Assembly (NCBI GenBank): GCA_947500295.1
Contig: CANMRM010000002.1
Location: forward strand, 1 to 64,000
Source: an uncultured Kordiimonas sp.
Lineage (GTDB): Bacteria > Pseudomonadota > Alphaproteobacteria > Sphingomonadales > Kordiimonadaceae
Direction of reading: 5' to 3'
DNA length: 64,000 nt
Shown: positions 10,320-20,546 of the stretch, in pieces
How the letters are laid out: each line of letters begins with the position of its first letter
How positions within the stretch are numbered: position 1 is the first letter of the stretch
Translations under genes and position numbers: made by a program
The notes under the pieces: generated by a model
Told to the model about the DNA's origin: nothing
Databases searched by the model: none
What the model saw: the letters and a program-made list of their open reading frames with translations, nothing else

Positions 10320-10964
10320 ATGATGGAACTTTCATTAATCGACATGGTATTTTACCTGTTTTCTGCAGTCACGGTCGCTTCGGGTATGCTGGTTATTTCT
10401 GCCCGCAACCCGGTCCACAGTGTTCTCTGGCTGATCCTTGCATTTTTTTCGGCAGCGGGCCTGTTTGTGCTTATGGGCGCAGAATTTTTGGCGATGCTGC
10501 TGGTCGTCGTCTATGTGGGCGCGGTCGCTGTACTGTTCCTCTTTGTCGTGATGATGCTGGATATCAATTTCACCGAATTGAGACAGGGCATGTTGCAGCA
10601 TCTGCCTCTAGGCGGATTGGTTGGCTTTATCCTGCTGGGTGAATTGGTGGCACTGGCCGTGGCCTGGAATTTCGGCGCTGACGTGGCAAAAAATGCTGCT
10701 TCTCCGGCACCGATTGATACGGCCACAACCAACACCGAGGCCTTAGGCCAACTTCTATACACGGATTATATTTTTATCTTCCAGACAGCGGGCCTCATAC
10801 TGCTGGTGGCCATGATTGGTGCCATTGTGTTGACACTGCGGGATCGCCCGGGTGTGCGTCGCCAGAATATTTCGGTGCAAGTCCAGAGAAAACCAGGTGA
10901 GGCTTATGACCTTGTTGACGTTGATACGGGCAAGGGTGTCTCTCTGCCAGGCAAGAAAGGCTAA
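10320..10964 (+). CDS. nuoJ: NADH-quinone oxidoreductase subunit J
   Basis: NuoJ (ND6), 214 residues, a membrane subunit with five hydrophobic segments. The segment with NPVHSVLWLILAFFSAAGLF and the VVYVGAVAVLFLFVVMML stretch (the pi-bulge helix region in known structures) are characteristic. Two adjacent ATG codons (10320, 10323) are possible starts. It lies nine bases after nuoI and three bases before nuoK. Confidence 0.96.
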   Translation: MMELSLIDMVFYLFSAVTVASGMLVISARNPVHSVLWLILAFFSAAGLFVLMGAEFLAMLLVVVYVGAVAVLFLFVVMMLDINFTELRQGMLQHLPLGGLVGFILLGELVALAVAWNFGADVAKNAASPAPIDTATTNTEALGQLLYTDYIFIFQTAGLILLVAMIGAIVLTLRDRPGVRRQNISVQVQRKPGEAYDLVDVDTGKGVSLPGKKG

Positions 10965-10967
10965 GCA

Positions 10968-11276
10968 ATGACCGTAGGACTAGGACATTATCTTACCGTT
11001 GCGGCCATTCTTTTCGTGTTTGGTATTTTCGGCATCTTTTTGAACCGGAAAAACGTGATCATCATCCTGATGTCAATCGAATTGATGTTGCTTGCCGTCA
11101 ACATTAATCTCGTAGCCTTCTCCACATTCCAAGGAGACATGGCGGGGCAGGTGTTGGCGATGTTTGTTTTGACGGTTGCTGCTGCAGAGGCGGCAATTGG
11201 TCTGGCAATTCTTGTTGTTTATTTCCGCAGCCGTGGTTCCATTGCTGTCGAAGACATCAATCAGATGAAGGGGTAG
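10968..11276 (+). CDS. nuoK: NADH-quinone oxidoreductase subunit K
   Basis: NuoK (ND4L), 102 residues, three membrane helices. The two buried glutamates conserved in the family are in the segments [11 protein letters not shown] and [12 protein letters not shown]. The start and length are typical. Confidence 0.97.
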   Translation: MTVGLGHYLTVAAILFVFGIFGIFLNRKNVIIILMSIELMLLAVNINLVAFSTFQGDMAGQVLAMFVLTVAAAEAAIGLAILVVYFRSRGSIAVEDINQMKG

Positions 11277-11281
11277 GGTTG

Positions 11282-13216
11282 ATGCTCTTTAAGTTCATTG
11301 TTTTTCTGCCGCTGATCGGCTTTCTCGTCGCAGGGATGTTCGGGCGCCAGATTGGTGACCGGGCCAGCATGGTGCTGACCTCGGCTCTTGTTTCCATCGC
11401 TGGGCTTCTATCTTGGTTTGCCTTCATGGATGTTGCGGTTGCAGGCAATAAGTATTCCGTTCACGTGCTGAGCTGGGTGACCAGTGGCACTTTGACATTT
11501 GACTGGGCCTTTCACATAGACACCTTGACGGCGGTTATGCTTGTCGTCGTCAACACAGTGTCTGCACTGGTGCACTGGTATTCCATGGGATACATGGAGG
11601 AAGACCCGCACAAGCCCCGCTTCTTTGCCTATCTCTCACTCTTTACATTTGCGATGTTGATGCTTGTTACCAGCGACAACCTTGTGCAGATGTTCTTTGG
11701 CTGGGAAGGTGTTGGCTTGGCGTCCTACCTGTTGATCGGCTTCTGGTTCAAGAAACCAAGTGCGAATGCTGCGGCGATTAAGGCCTTTGTCGTAAACCGG
11801 GTAGGGGACTTTGGTTTTGCCCTTGGTATCTACGCTGTATTTCTTCTGGTCGGCTCGGTTGAATTCGATACAATCTTTGCTTCAGTAGGCCAGTATGAAA
11901 CAGCAACCGTTTCTTTTCTGGGCACAGAATACCACGCCATTACGGTGATAGCGCTGTTGCTGTTTGTTGGTGCCATGGGCAAATCGGCACAGCTCGGGCT
12001 CCATACCTGGCTGCCTGACGCGATGGAAGGCCCAACACCAGTATCGGCACTTATTCATGCTGCCACAATGGTGACCGCGGGCGTGTTCCTTGTGGCGCGC
12101 TTCAGCCCGGTATTTGAGCTTTCTCCGGTGGCTCTTTCTGTCGTTACATATGTAGGGGCTGCAACGGCTCTGTTCGCGGCTAGCGTCGGTTTGGTGCAAA
12201 ATGACATCAAGCGGGTTATTGCCTATTCAACCTGTTCGCAACTCGGATACATGTTCGTTGCGCTTGGTGTGTCAGCATATGGCGGCGCAATTTTCCACCT
12301 GTTTACACATGCCTTCTTCAAGGCACTTCTGTTCCTGGGTGCGGGGTCTGTGATACACGCCATGCATCACGAACAGGATATGCGCAAAATGGGCGGTATC
12401 TACAAGAAGGTACCCATCACTTATATTGTCATGCTGATTGGCACTTTGGCGATCACCGGCGTTCCCGGTCTTTCGGGCTATTTCTCCAAAGACCTCATTA
12501 TCGAGGCTGCGTATGCATCTCATGAACCTGGGGCCGAATTTGCCTTTGTCATGACGGTCTTTGCAGCACTGATGACCAGTTTCTATAGCTGGCGGCTGAT
12601 ATTCCTGACATTTCACGGTAAAACGCGGGCTGACAATCACACATTCGATCACGCCCATGATGGCCCGTGGGTCATGATGATACCTCTGATCCTGCTGGCG
12701 ATCGGAGCCCTGGGTGCCGGTGCTTATTATGCTGAGGCGTTTATTGGAGATGGCAGGTTTGCCTTCTGGAACGGCGCGCTGGTGACCTCCGCGGGCGATG
12801 TGATTGACGAAGCCCACCATGTACCTTTGGGCGTGAAACTCGCTCCCATGGTGGCTATGCTTTCGGGTTTCCTGATCGCCGTCCTGTTTTACATGCGTGG
12901 CAGTGATATCGCGAAGCGCACCGCCGAAACATGGGATGGCCTGTACGCATTCCTGCTGAACAAATGGTATTTCGATGAGCTGTACAACTTCCTGTTCATA
13001 CGCCCCGCCTTTTGGCTAGGCCGGTTTTTCTGGAAGAAGGGCGACGAAGCAACTATTGACGGCTTCGGTCCCGACGGCGTCTCCGCACTGGTTGCCAATG
13101 TTGCCGCTCGCGTACGTAAATTACAAACCGGTTATGTTTATCATTATGCCTTTGCCATGATTATTGGTCTTGCCCTTGTGGTGACCTGGTTCATGTTGCA
13201 AGGCGGCTCACACTAA
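11282..13216 (+). CDS. nuoL: NADH-quinone oxidoreductase subunit L
   Basis: NuoL (ND5), 644 residues, an antiporter-like proton pump with many membrane helices and the long lateral helix near the C-terminus. The signature [19 protein letters not shown] and the central [25 protein letters not shown] region are present. I chose the ATG at 11282 (after AAGGGGTAGGG) over the adjacent in-frame TTG at 11279. Confidence 0.97.
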   Translation: MLFKFIVFLPLIGFLVAGMFGRQIGDRASMVLTSALVSIAGLLSWFAFMDVAVAGNKYSVHVLSWVTSGTLTFDWAFHIDTLTAVMLVVVNTVSALVHWYSMGYMEEDPHKPRFFAYLSLFTFAMLMLVTSDNLVQMFFGWEGVGLASYLLIGFWFKKPSANAAAIKAFVVNRVGDFGFALGIYAVFLLVGSVEFDTIFASVGQYETATVSFLGTEYHAITVIALLLFVGAMGKSAQLGLHTWLPDAMEGPTPVSALIHAATMVTAGVFLVARFSPVFELSPVALSVVTYVGAATALFAASVGLVQNDIKRVIAYSTCSQLGYMFVALGVSAYGGAIFHLFTHAFFKALLFLGAGSVIHAMHHEQDMRKMGGIYKKVPITYIVMLIGTLAITGVPGLSGYFSKDLIIEAAYASHEPGAEFAFVMTVFAALMTSFYSWRLIFLTFHGKTRADNHTFDHAHDGPWVMMIPLILLAIGALGAGAYYAEAFIGDGRFAFWNGALVTSAGDVIDEAHHVPLGVKLAPMVAMLSGFLIAVLFYMRGSDIAKRTAETWDGLYAFLLNKWYFDELYNFLFIRPAFWLGRFFWKKGDEATIDGFGPDGVSALVANVAARVRKLQTGYVYHYAFAMIIGLALVVTWFMLQGGSH

Positions 13217-13233
13217 GGGGCGTGGATCAAGAT

Positions 13234-14766
13234 ATGTCTTTTTTGCAAAACAATCTTTTGTCCCTGATGATGATTATGCCGGTGCTTGGTGCCGCCATTC
13301 TGCTCATCATTCGTCATACAGATGCCGAGATCGAAAAGCGCAATATTCGACAGGTTTCCCTGTTGATAACCACAATCACATTTGTGATGAGTTTGGTTTT
13401 GTGGTTCGGGTTCGACAACGGAACAGCAGAGTTTCAGTTTGTTGAGCAGCACGCCTGGATCGGTGATGATATCAGCTATTACATAGGCGTAGACGGCATA
13501 TCCATGTTGTTTGTCGTTCTGACAGCCTTCCTCATGCCTCTGGTCGTGTTGGCCAGCTGGGACTCCATTCATGACAGAGTGCGCGAATACATGATCGCGT
13601 TTTTGATCCTTGAAACGCTGATGATCGGGGTCTTTACAGCTCTGGATATTTTCCTGTTTTACATCTTTTTCGAAGGTGGCCTCATCCCTATGTATCTCCT
13701 GATCGGCGTGTGGGGCGGCGTGAACAGGATATACGCCAGTTTCAAATTCTTCCTGTACACTTTGCTCGGCTCGGTGCTCATGCTGGTTGCGGTCATGTAC
13801 ATGTACCTGCAGGCTGGCACGACTGAAATCCCACAGTTGATGAACTACAGTTTTGATACTGACGTGCAAAAATGGCTTTGGCTGGCATTTTTCGCTTCCT
13901 TCGCTGTTAAAATGCCGATGTGGCCCGTACATACCTGGTTGCCAGATGCACACGTGCAAGCGCCAACAGGCGGGTCTGTGATCCTGGCCGGTGTCCTGTT
14001 GAAAATGGGGGGCTATGGCTTTCTACGGTTCAGTCTGCCCATGCTTCCTGAGGCAACAGTAGAGTTTTCCTGGCTTATCTTCACCCTTTCGATCATTGCG
14101 ATTATAGCAACCTCCCTGATTGCACTGGTGCAGGAAGACATAAAGAAACTGATTGCCTACTCGTCAGTTGCGCACATGGGGTTTGTAACCATTGGCATAT
14201 TCCTCCTGAACGTAAATGGCGTGGAAGGCGCGATCTTTACCATGCTCAGCCACGGTGTCGTATCTGGTGCCTTGTTCCTGTGTGTGGGCGTCATTTATGA
14301 TCGCCTTCATACCCGTGAAATCTCACGGTATGGGGGCCTGGCAACCAATATGAAGATCTATGCAACCATCTTCGTATTGTTCTCCATGGCTTCAATAGGC
14401 CTGCCAGGAACAAGTGGCTTTATTGGTGAGTTTCTCGTTCTTAACGGCAGCTTCGCCTACAATAGCTGGATCGCCTTCCTTGCGGCCACAGGCGTCGTTC
14501 TTGGTGCGGCCTACATGCTGTATCTCGTTCGTCGCCTGATTTTTGGTGTGCTGGATAAAGACGACGTGAAAGCGATGCCTGATTTGACTTTACGGGAAAA
14601 ACTTGTTTTTGCGCCGCTGGTCGCTGTGGTGTTGTGGATGGGTATCTACCCAAATAGCTTCCTTGAGCCGATGCATGCGTCTGTTTCGGCACTTCTTGAA
14701 AACCATTTTACGACTGATATCAGCCATGCGAGCACCGATACACTCGGCGCCCCCGCAGGCCGATAA
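13234..14766 (+). CDS. nuoM: NADH-quinone oxidoreductase subunit M
   Basis: NuoM (ND4), 510 residues, the second antiporter-like pump. The helix with [18 protein letters not shown] (the conserved pump glutamate) and [19 protein letters not shown] are visible. The frame opens with GTG at 13222, but that codon lies only two bases after the AAGGGG site, so the ATG at 13234 is preferred; neither spacing is ideal. Confidence 0.96.
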   Translation: MSFLQNNLLSLMMIMPVLGAAILLIIRHTDAEIEKRNIRQVSLLITTITFVMSLVLWFGFDNGTAEFQFVEQHAWIGDDISYYIGVDGISMLFVVLTAFLMPLVVLASWDSIHDRVREYMIAFLILETLMIGVFTALDIFLFYIFFEGGLIPMYLLIGVWGGVNRIYASFKFFLYTLLGSVLMLVAVMYMYLQAGTTEIPQLMNYSFDTDVQKWLWLAFFASFAVKMPMWPVHTWLPDAHVQAPTGGSVILAGVLLKMGGYGFLRFSLPMLPEATVEFSWLIFTLSIIAIIATSLIALVQEDIKKLIAYSSVAHMGFVTIGIFLLNVNGVEGAIFTMLSHGVVSGALFLCVGVIYDRLHTREISRYGGLATNMKIYATIFVLFSMASIGLPGTSGFIGEFLVLNGSFAYNSWIAFLAATGVVLGAAYMLYLVRRLIFGVLDKDDVKAMPDLTLREKLVFAPLVAVVLWMGIYPNSFLEPMHASVSALLENHFTTDISHASTDTLGAPAGR

Positions 14767-14777
14767 GGAGCCTACCG

Positions 14778-16229
14778 ATGAACGGTGAAACTCTTACCAT
14801 CCTGCCTGCATTGCCAGAGCTGATTTTGGCGGTTGGCGCAATGGCGCTTTTGATGCTCGGAGTATTCCGCGGAGACAAGAGCTATCGGCAGGTTGCCAAC
14901 CTCTCCATCTTGCTGTTGGTGTTTTGCGCTGTGGTCATGATCAATCAGGTTGGCGGCGAACGCGAAGTCATCTTTGGTGATATGTTTGTGACTGATGCAT
15001 TTGCCGTTTTTGCGAAAACCCTGGTTTACATTGGTAGTGCGGTTGCCATTCTGATCGCGGGCAAGTTCCTGAGCGAACACAATATTGCGAAGTTTGAGTA
15101 CCCCATCCTGATTCTGTTTGCGACGCTTGGTATGTTGATCATGATTTCCGCAAACAACCTTATGAGCCTCTATGTGGGTCTCGAACTGCAAAGTCTTTCG
15201 CTGTACGTACTAGCCGCGATGAACCGTGACCGGCTGCGGTCGACAGAAGCAGGGTTGAAGTACTTTGTGCTCGGCGCCTTAAGTTCCGGCATGCTCCTGT
15301 ATGGAATATCGCTGATATACGGCTTCTCTGGCAGTACTGACTTTGATGTTCTGGCAACCAGCCTGAGAGGTGAAGGTGGCGCTCCTATTGGTGTTGTGAT
15401 TGGTCTGGTGTTTTTGCTGGCTGGTCTGGCCTTCAAAGTGTCTGCAGTTCCCTTTCACATGTGGACACCGGATGTCTATGAAGGTTCACCCACTCCAGTT
15501 ACCGCCTTTTTTGCGGCTGCTCCAAAGGTTGCAGCGATGGCGTTGCTGGTGCGGGCCATGATCAATGGCTTCCCGGCGCTGATCGCAGAATGGCAGCAGG
15601 TCATAGTCTTTATTTCGATCGCGTCCATGCTGGTCGGCTCTTTTGTGGCGCTGGTACAGACCAACATAAAACGCCTGATGGCCTACAGCTCCATCGGTCA
15701 CATCGGCTATGCGCTTGTGGGACTGGCCGCAGGAACACAGGACGGTATTGAAGCGTTGTTGGTTTATCTTGCCATATACCTGACCATGACACTTGGTGCA
15801 TTCGCTGCTATTTTGTCGATGCGGCGCAATGACGGCATGGTGGAAGACATTGACGATCTGGCCGGGCTTTCAACAACCAATTTACCCATGGCGGTTGCGA
15901 TAGCTATTTTCATGTTCTCATTAGCTGGCATCCCGCTTCTGGCAGGCTTTTTTGGAAAATGGTTTATATTCCTTGCAGCCGTTGAGGCAGGCCTTGTGCC
16001 ACTGGCGATCATTGGTTTCCTGGCAAGCGTTGTTGCCTGTTACTATTACCTGCGTATCGTCAAGGTAATGTTCTTCGACGAATCCGCAGGAGCATTTGAG
16101 GGCGGACATGGACAGGCTGTGTCTGCGGTCGTCGGCGTTGCCGCCGTACTGAACTCTCCCGTGAGCTTTTTGTTGATCTGGCCACTGGTTGGCGCAGCGG
16201 CTTGGGCAGCGGGATCCTTGTTGTTCTAG
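14778..16229 (+). CDS. nuoN: NADH-quinone oxidoreductase subunit N
   Basis: NuoN (ND2), 483 residues, the third antiporter-like pump. The YVGLELQSLSLYVLAAMNR and PFHMWTPDVYEGSPTPVTAFF motifs are characteristic. GATAAGGAG precedes the ATG. It closes the complex I set. The TAGTG at 16227-16231 joins its stop to the birA start, so transcription clearly continues. Confidence 0.97.
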   Translation: MNGETLTILPALPELILAVGAMALLMLGVFRGDKSYRQVANLSILLLVFCAVVMINQVGGEREVIFGDMFVTDAFAVFAKTLVYIGSAVAILIAGKFLSEHNIAKFEYPILILFATLGMLIMISANNLMSLYVGLELQSLSLYVLAAMNRDRLRSTEAGLKYFVLGALSSGMLLYGISLIYGFSGSTDFDVLATSLRGEGGAPIGVVIGLVFLLAGLAFKVSAVPFHMWTPDVYEGSPTPVTAFFAAAPKVAAMALLVRAMINGFPALIAEWQQVIVFISIASMLVGSFVALVQTNIKRLMAYSSIGHIGYALVGLAAGTQDGIEALLVYLAIYLTMTLGAFAAILSMRRNDGMVEDIDDLAGLSTTNLPMAVAIAIFMFSLAGIPLLAGFFGKWFIFLAAVEAGLVPLAIIGFLASVVACYYYLRIVKVMFFDESAGAFEGGHGQAVSAVVGVAAVLNSPVSFLLIWPLVGAAAWAAGSLLF

Positions 16230-17014
16230 TGAGCTCGCTCATTCAGCAGGAATGGTCTTCGTTGGCACCTACAGGTGTTGAAGTCCGCTACTTTGAAGAT
16301 TGCGGCAGTACCAATTCTTTAGCGACTGAGGCGGGAGCGGCCGGCTTTTTCGGGCCCGTATGGTTCGTTGCAGGGCATCAATCTGCAGGACGGGGCAGGC
16401 GGGGCAGGGAATGGCGATCTGCTTCAGGCAATCTCTACTGCTCTCTTTTGACACGGTTGCCTTGCCGTATCAGCGACCTGGCGACTTTGCCATATGTCGT
16501 CTCGCTTGCAGTCAGGGACTGTTTTGCTTCTCTTGGTTGTGACTTAGCTGATATTCAATGCAAATGGCCAAATGACGTTCTCATTCATGCACAGAAATGC
16601 AGCGGTATTCTGATTGAAAGTAGTGCCGGGCATGATCAAATGGTCGATTTCGTGGTAATAGGTATCGGACTTAATCTTGTTAGCTTTCCTGAAGATGCAG
16701 CATTTTCGGCGACTTCGCTCAAAAACGAGACTGGTAGCACAACGGCGCCCAGTTCTGCATTTAAGGCCTTGTCTTCGCTTCTGCACAAACGTCTGGAAGA
16801 CTGGGATCCACATAATGTTGGTCCCGTTATTGAAGAATGGCGCCAAGCGTCATGGGGAATGGGACAACGACGCGAGATACGCACTGTAGATGAGAGTTTT
16901 TTTGCCGTCCTCGAAGACCTGGACGAAAAAGGCGGTCTTATTCTCTCGCTCGACGACGGGACAAAACGCAAACTTTATGCCGGGGATGTCTTTGAGGGCC
17001 CCCGCACACACTGA
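16229..17014 (+). CDS. birA: Biotin--[acetyl-CoA-carboxylase] ligase
   Basis: A 261-residue biotin protein ligase, which attaches biotin to the carboxylase carrier protein. The biotin/ATP loop GRGRRGREW, the KWPNDVLI strand and GILIES are readable. There is no N-terminal helix-turn-helix, so it is the monofunctional type and not a repressor. The GTG at 16229 shares one base with the nuoN stop and gives the normal N-terminus; an in-frame TTG at 16202 is less likely. The place after nuoN is conserved in many Alphaproteobacteria. Confidence 0.93.
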   Translation: MSSLIQQEWSSLAPTGVEVRYFEDCGSTNSLATEAGAAGFFGPVWFVAGHQSAGRGRRGREWRSASGNLYCSLLTRLPCRISDLATLPYVVSLAVRDCFASLGCDLADIQCKWPNDVLIHAQKCSGILIESSAGHDQMVDFVVIGIGLNLVSFPEDAAFSATSLKNETGSTTAPSSAFKALSSLLHKRLEDWDPHNVGPVIEEWRQASWGMGQRREIRTVDESFFAVLEDLDEKGGLILSLDDGTKRKLYAGDVFEGPRTH

Positions 17015-17040
17015 GTAACATTCAGTCAGGAGTTATCGCT

Positions 17041-17814
17041 ATGCTTTTGGCAATTGACGCCGGCAATACCAACACCGTTTTTGCGCTTATTGAGGGCGGG
17101 AAAATCGTTGAACAGTGGCGCCTGTCCACCGATGATCAAAGAACGGTAGAAGAATACATGGTTTGGATTAGCCAGCTTATGGCTCTGCACAACCGGAGCG
17201 CGGACCAGGTAACCGGCACGATAATAGCGAGTGTGGTCCCCCAGATCGTTTGGTCATTGACCAAATTGTGCACCACATATTTTAACAGCAAGCCTATGAT
17301 TGTCGGCTCTCCTGATGTGAAGCTCGGTATTGATGTAGAGGTCACCAACCCACAGGAAGTGGGGGCGGACCGCCTTGTGAACGCCGTTGCCGCTGACCAT
17401 TTGTTTGGCGGACCGCTGGTGGTGGTAGACTTTGGAACAGCGACAACGTTTGATGTTGTCGGAAAAAACGGCGCCTATCTCGGTGGTTTGATTTGCCCTG
17501 GCATAAACCTGTCGCTGTCAGCCCTTCATCAGGCCGCTGCAAAATTACCTCGCATTGCAGTGTCCGCACCCACAGCAACCCACATAACAGGGAAGACAAC
17601 CCAGGAAGCGATGCAGTTTGGAGTTTTTTGGGGATATGTCGGCATGATCGAAGGACTGGTGGCCCGCCTTAAGAAGGAACACAGCCAGGACATGAAGATC
17701 TTGGCCACTGGCGGTTTGGCTGCGATTTTTGCAAATCGGACAGAAGCTATCGATCAAGTGTCAAATGAACTGACCCTTGAGGGATTACGCCTGATTTACG
17801 AGCGGAATTGCTAG
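17041..17814 (+). CDS. coaX: Type III pantothenate kinase
   Basis: CoaX, 257 residues, makes the first step of coenzyme A synthesis (pantothenate to 4'-phosphopantothenate). It has the ASKHA-fold phosphate motif AIDAGNTNTVFAL at residues 4-16, GADRLVNAVAA and VDFGTATTFDVV. CAGGAG lies upstream of the ATG. It sits between birA and the RNase J gene, with a one-base gap to the latter. Confidence 0.95.
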   Translation: MLLAIDAGNTNTVFALIEGGKIVEQWRLSTDDQRTVEEYMVWISQLMALHNRSADQVTGTIIASVVPQIVWSLTKLCTTYFNSKPMIVGSPDVKLGIDVEVTNPQEVGADRLVNAVAADHLFGGPLVVVDFGTATTFDVVGKNGAYLGGLICPGINLSLSALHQAAAKLPRIAVSAPTATHITGKTTQEAMQFGVFWGYVGMIEGLVARLKKEHSQDMKILATGGLAAIFANRTEAIDQVSNELTLEGLRLIYERNC

Positions 17815-17815
17815 T

Positions 17816-19480
17816 TTGGGTTACCTTTCAACATCCGACAACCGTTTGGTGTTCGTGCCTTTGGGAGGGTGTGGTGAGATTGGCATGAACCTCAACCTGT
17901 ACGGCAACAAAGGCCGCTGGTTGATGGTGGACTGCGGTATGTCTTTCGCGGGGGAAGCATACCCTGGAATAGACCTCATGTTCCCGGATACCTGCTTTAT
18001 CGAACGTGAAAAGGAAAAGCTGGTTGGCTTGGTGGTCACGCACGGCCACGAAGACCATATCGGAGCAATTCCTTATCTTTGGCCAAGATTTCGCTGCCCG
18101 ATATATGCAACACCTTTTACGGCCTCGCTAATCATGGACAAACTCAAGGAAGCAGGGCTATCAGAAGAAGTAGACTTGCGCCTGGTTCATGACGATTCAC
18201 CTTTCGAGGCCGGCCCCTTCAATATTACCTACGTTGCCCTGGCGCACTCAATTGCAGAAGGGCATGGTCTTGCCATCCGGACAAATGCAGGAACAATCTT
18301 CCACACCGGTGATTGGAAACTGGACCCGACCCCACTAATAGGCCCAGGTTGCCCATCGGAAACACTGAAAACACTCGGTGATGAAGGGGTGCTTGCGCTT
18401 GTGGGGGACTCCACTAATGTTTTTTATCCTGACAACGCAGGGTCAGAACTTGCTGTTCGCAACCGCCTTATAGAGTTGTCAAAAGGGCAGTCAGGTCGTC
18501 TGGTCATAACCACTTTTGCTTCAAACGTTGCCCGCCTGGACACTATTGGGGAAGTCGCAAAGGCAACAGGACGTCACCTTGTTCTTCTTGGGCGATCCAT
18601 GCAGCGAATATATCGTGCCGCACAGGAAACGGGCTACCTGCAATCGTTCCCGCCGGTTTTGGATGAGGAAGATGCGTCGCATTTGCCGCGGGAAAAACTC
18701 CTGATCTGTTGCACGGGGTGTCAGGGTGAACACCGCGCGGCCCTGGCTCGAATGGCCCGTGACGAACACAAGCATTTGACACTGGCTAAGGGGGATACGG
18801 TTATCTTCTCTTCCAAGATTATTCCAGGCAATGAACTGGTGTTGGGTCAGCTCTTCAACACTCTTGCGGCGGGCGGTATTAACGTCATTACCGAAAAAGA
18901 TGATTTTGTGCATGTGTCCGGGCATCCGGGCCAGGCTGACCTGAAGGACATGTATGAGTGGGTCCGGCCGAAAAACGCAATTCCTGTACACGGTGAATAT
19001 CGGCATCTGTCGGCCCATGCTTCCCTGGCGGCTACAGCAGGAATTGCACACACACTCATTCCTTTAAACGGGGACATGATCTCGATCAGTGAAACAGGTG
19101 TTGATAAAATCGATGAAGTACCCTCTGGTCGCCTGGTTCTTGACGGGTCTCAGGTCATCAATGCAGACGATCCATCAATAGCCGACCGCCGGAGAGCGAG
19201 TTTTCAGGGATTTGTCACCGTAGCTCTTGTTTTCGAAGACGATACACTTTTGCATGATCCTCATTTGGCAATCGTCGGTTTGCCGTCTGAGAGCCCATTA
19301 ATTCTGCACGACAGGCTATTAGATGCCTGTGAAACAGCTCTAGAACGCATGAAAGCAACGGAGCGCCAAAATTCCGCGGCTGTAGAAGAATCTGTGCGCA
19401 TAGCCATTCGCAGGCTTTGTAGAACGGAACTCGGGAAAAACCCGGGTGTTGCGGTGTTAACTTCATATTTAGAAGACTGA
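17816..19480 (+). CDS. rnj: Ribonuclease J
   Basis: RNase J, 554 residues, a metallo-beta-lactamase/beta-CASP endo- and 5'-exoribonuclease. The zinc motif HGHEDH (His76, His78, Asp80, His81), the GDWKLDPTP and SGHPGQADL motifs and the PVHGEYRHL C-box are clear. No ATG fits; TTG at 17816, one base after the coaX stop, gives the usual distance to the PLGGCGEIGMN motif. The ribosome site is weak (GCGGAA), which points to coupling with coaX. Confidence 0.94.
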   Translation: MGYLSTSDNRLVFVPLGGCGEIGMNLNLYGNKGRWLMVDCGMSFAGEAYPGIDLMFPDTCFIEREKEKLVGLVVTHGHEDHIGAIPYLWPRFRCPIYATPFTASLIMDKLKEAGLSEEVDLRLVHDDSPFEAGPFNITYVALAHSIAEGHGLAIRTNAGTIFHTGDWKLDPTPLIGPGCPSETLKTLGDEGVLALVGDSTNVFYPDNAGSELAVRNRLIELSKGQSGRLVITTFASNVARLDTIGEVAKATGRHLVLLGRSMQRIYRAAQETGYLQSFPPVLDEEDASHLPREKLLICCTGCQGEHRAALARMARDEHKHLTLAKGDTVIFSSKIIPGNELVLGQLFNTLAAGGINVITEKDDFVHVSGHPGQADLKDMYEWVRPKNAIPVHGEYRHLSAHASLAATAGIAHTLIPLNGDMISISETGVDKIDEVPSGRLVLDGSQVINADDPSIADRRRASFQGFVTVALVFEDDTLLHDPHLAIVGLPSESPLILHDRLLDACETALERMKATERQNSAAVEESVRIAIRRLCRTELGKNPGVAVLTSYLED

Positions 19481-19499
19481 TTTTCTGAGGGAAAAAGAC

Positions 19500-19904
19500 A
19501 TGATCGGAAAGCTTAATCATATAGCCATCGTCGTGCCGGACCTGTCAGCTGCTACTGCAATTTATCGAGACACATTGGGGGCTGACGTTTCGACACCAGT
19601 AGATTTGCCGGATCACGGCGTGACAACAGTATTCGTAAATTTGCCCAATACAAAAATTGAGCTTTTGCATCCTCTGGGCGAAAATTCGCCGGTGGCAAAA
19701 TTCCTCGCAAACAACCCCAGCGGAGGCATGCACCATGTCTGTTATGAAGTGGATGACATCTATGCCGCTCGTGACAAATTACTGGAAGATGGGGCCCGCG
19801 TTCTCGGCAGCCCGGAACCAAAAAACGGCGCGCATGGAAAGCCAGTACTATTTCTGCACCCCAAAGACTTTTGCGGGACCCTTGTTGAAATAGAGCAGGT
19901 ATAA
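19500..19904 (+). CDS. mce: Methylmalonyl-CoA epimerase-like VOC protein
   Basis: A 134-residue vicinal-oxygen-chelate protein matching methylmalonyl-CoA epimerase, which interconverts (R)- and (S)-methylmalonyl-CoA in propionate metabolism. Metal-ligand positions are visible in LNHIAIVV (His7), GGMHHVCYEV, and the C-terminal LVEIEQ. The family-typical KIELLHPLGENSPVAKFL stretch supports the name. GAGGG precedes the ATG. No mutase gene is nearby, so the assignment rests on the protein itself. Confidence 0.9.
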   Translation: MIGKLNHIAIVVPDLSAATAIYRDTLGADVSTPVDLPDHGVTTVFVNLPNTKIELLHPLGENSPVAKFLANNPSGGMHHVCYEVDDIYAARDKLLEDGARVLGSPEPKNGAHGKPVLFLHPKDFCGTLVEIEQV

Positions 19905-19907
19905 TTC

Positions 19908-20153
19908 ATGAGTTTCGTCACACTGATATTGGTTTATGTGATTGTCTGGTGGCTCGTGTTTTTTGCAGCGCTGCCTTTTGGTGTAAGTGGCCAACACGAA
20001 AATGGTAAAGAAATTACCGAGGGCACGGACCCTGGAGCTCCAACTAATCCAAACTTGAAAAAAAAAGCACTGATAACGTCATTGATCGCCGCGGTACTGA
20101 CCACTCTATACTATTTTGCGGCTACGTCAGGCTTGATTGATTTCCGGAACTGA
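19908..20153 (+). CDS. DUF1467 family membrane protein
   Basis: An 81-residue protein with two hydrophobic segments (about 3-24 and 55-74) and the WWLVFFAALPFGV motif seen in the alphaproteobacterial DUF1467 family, whose function is unknown. It lies three bases after mce, a pairing often seen in this class, and ends the long transcription unit before a hairpin. Confidence 0.82.
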   Translation: MSFVTLILVYVIVWWLVFFAALPFGVSGQHENGKEITEGTDPGAPTNPNLKKKALITSLIAAVLTTLYYFAATSGLIDFRN

Positions 20154-20175
20154 ATAATCAGGATTACTAGATGAA

Positions 20176-20206
20176 AAAAAAGCAGGGTTAAAACCCTGCT
20201 TTCTTA
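20176..20206 (+). terminator. Putative terminator after the nuo-to-DUF1467 unit
   Basis: A stem AAAGCAGGG with CCCTGCTTT (positions 20179-20202, loop TTAAAA) is followed by a short, interrupted T run (CTT). It is placed directly after the last gene of the run. Confidence 0.75.
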
Positions 20207-20546
20207 ATCCTGGTGTAGCGGTCTATTTTTTTGACCTGCTACAGTAGAATACGGCCTCCCTGAGCGTGGGCCACTGGCCACGTCGCCGCGATGTGTTTTG
20301 GAAGGTATGGAACTCTTATTTACTTGTCATCCGGATTTCGCGGGTTCGGGCTCAGGTAAACTGCCTTCTTTTTTACGATTGTGGCGCATATGCAACGGTT
20401 CAGGCGGCGAAAAACCTCTGGCTAGGTGTGTTTTCCGCTGGTGTCAAAAGTCAAATCCAAAATAGCCATTGCCAACAGGCCTTATTCCCTTCAAAAGAAG
20501 GCCAAATACAACAGCTATTTGATTTACAATATTATCAAGGTGCGTC
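20207..20546. other. Non-coding stretch upstream of proS
   Basis: No supported gene. A 96-codon frame at 20266-20556 has unlikely composition and no family match by eye. The left part contains a GC-rich imperfect hairpin near 20264-20283, and the last 60 bases are AT-rich. A small RNA or a long proS leader is possible, but nothing decides it. Confidence 0.5.

Noticed and set aside
13213-13959. A 248-codon frame on the - strand inside nuoM
   Set aside because: It is antisense to an intact nuoM, is rich in His and Gln as expected from a shadow of membrane codons, and has no ribosome site.
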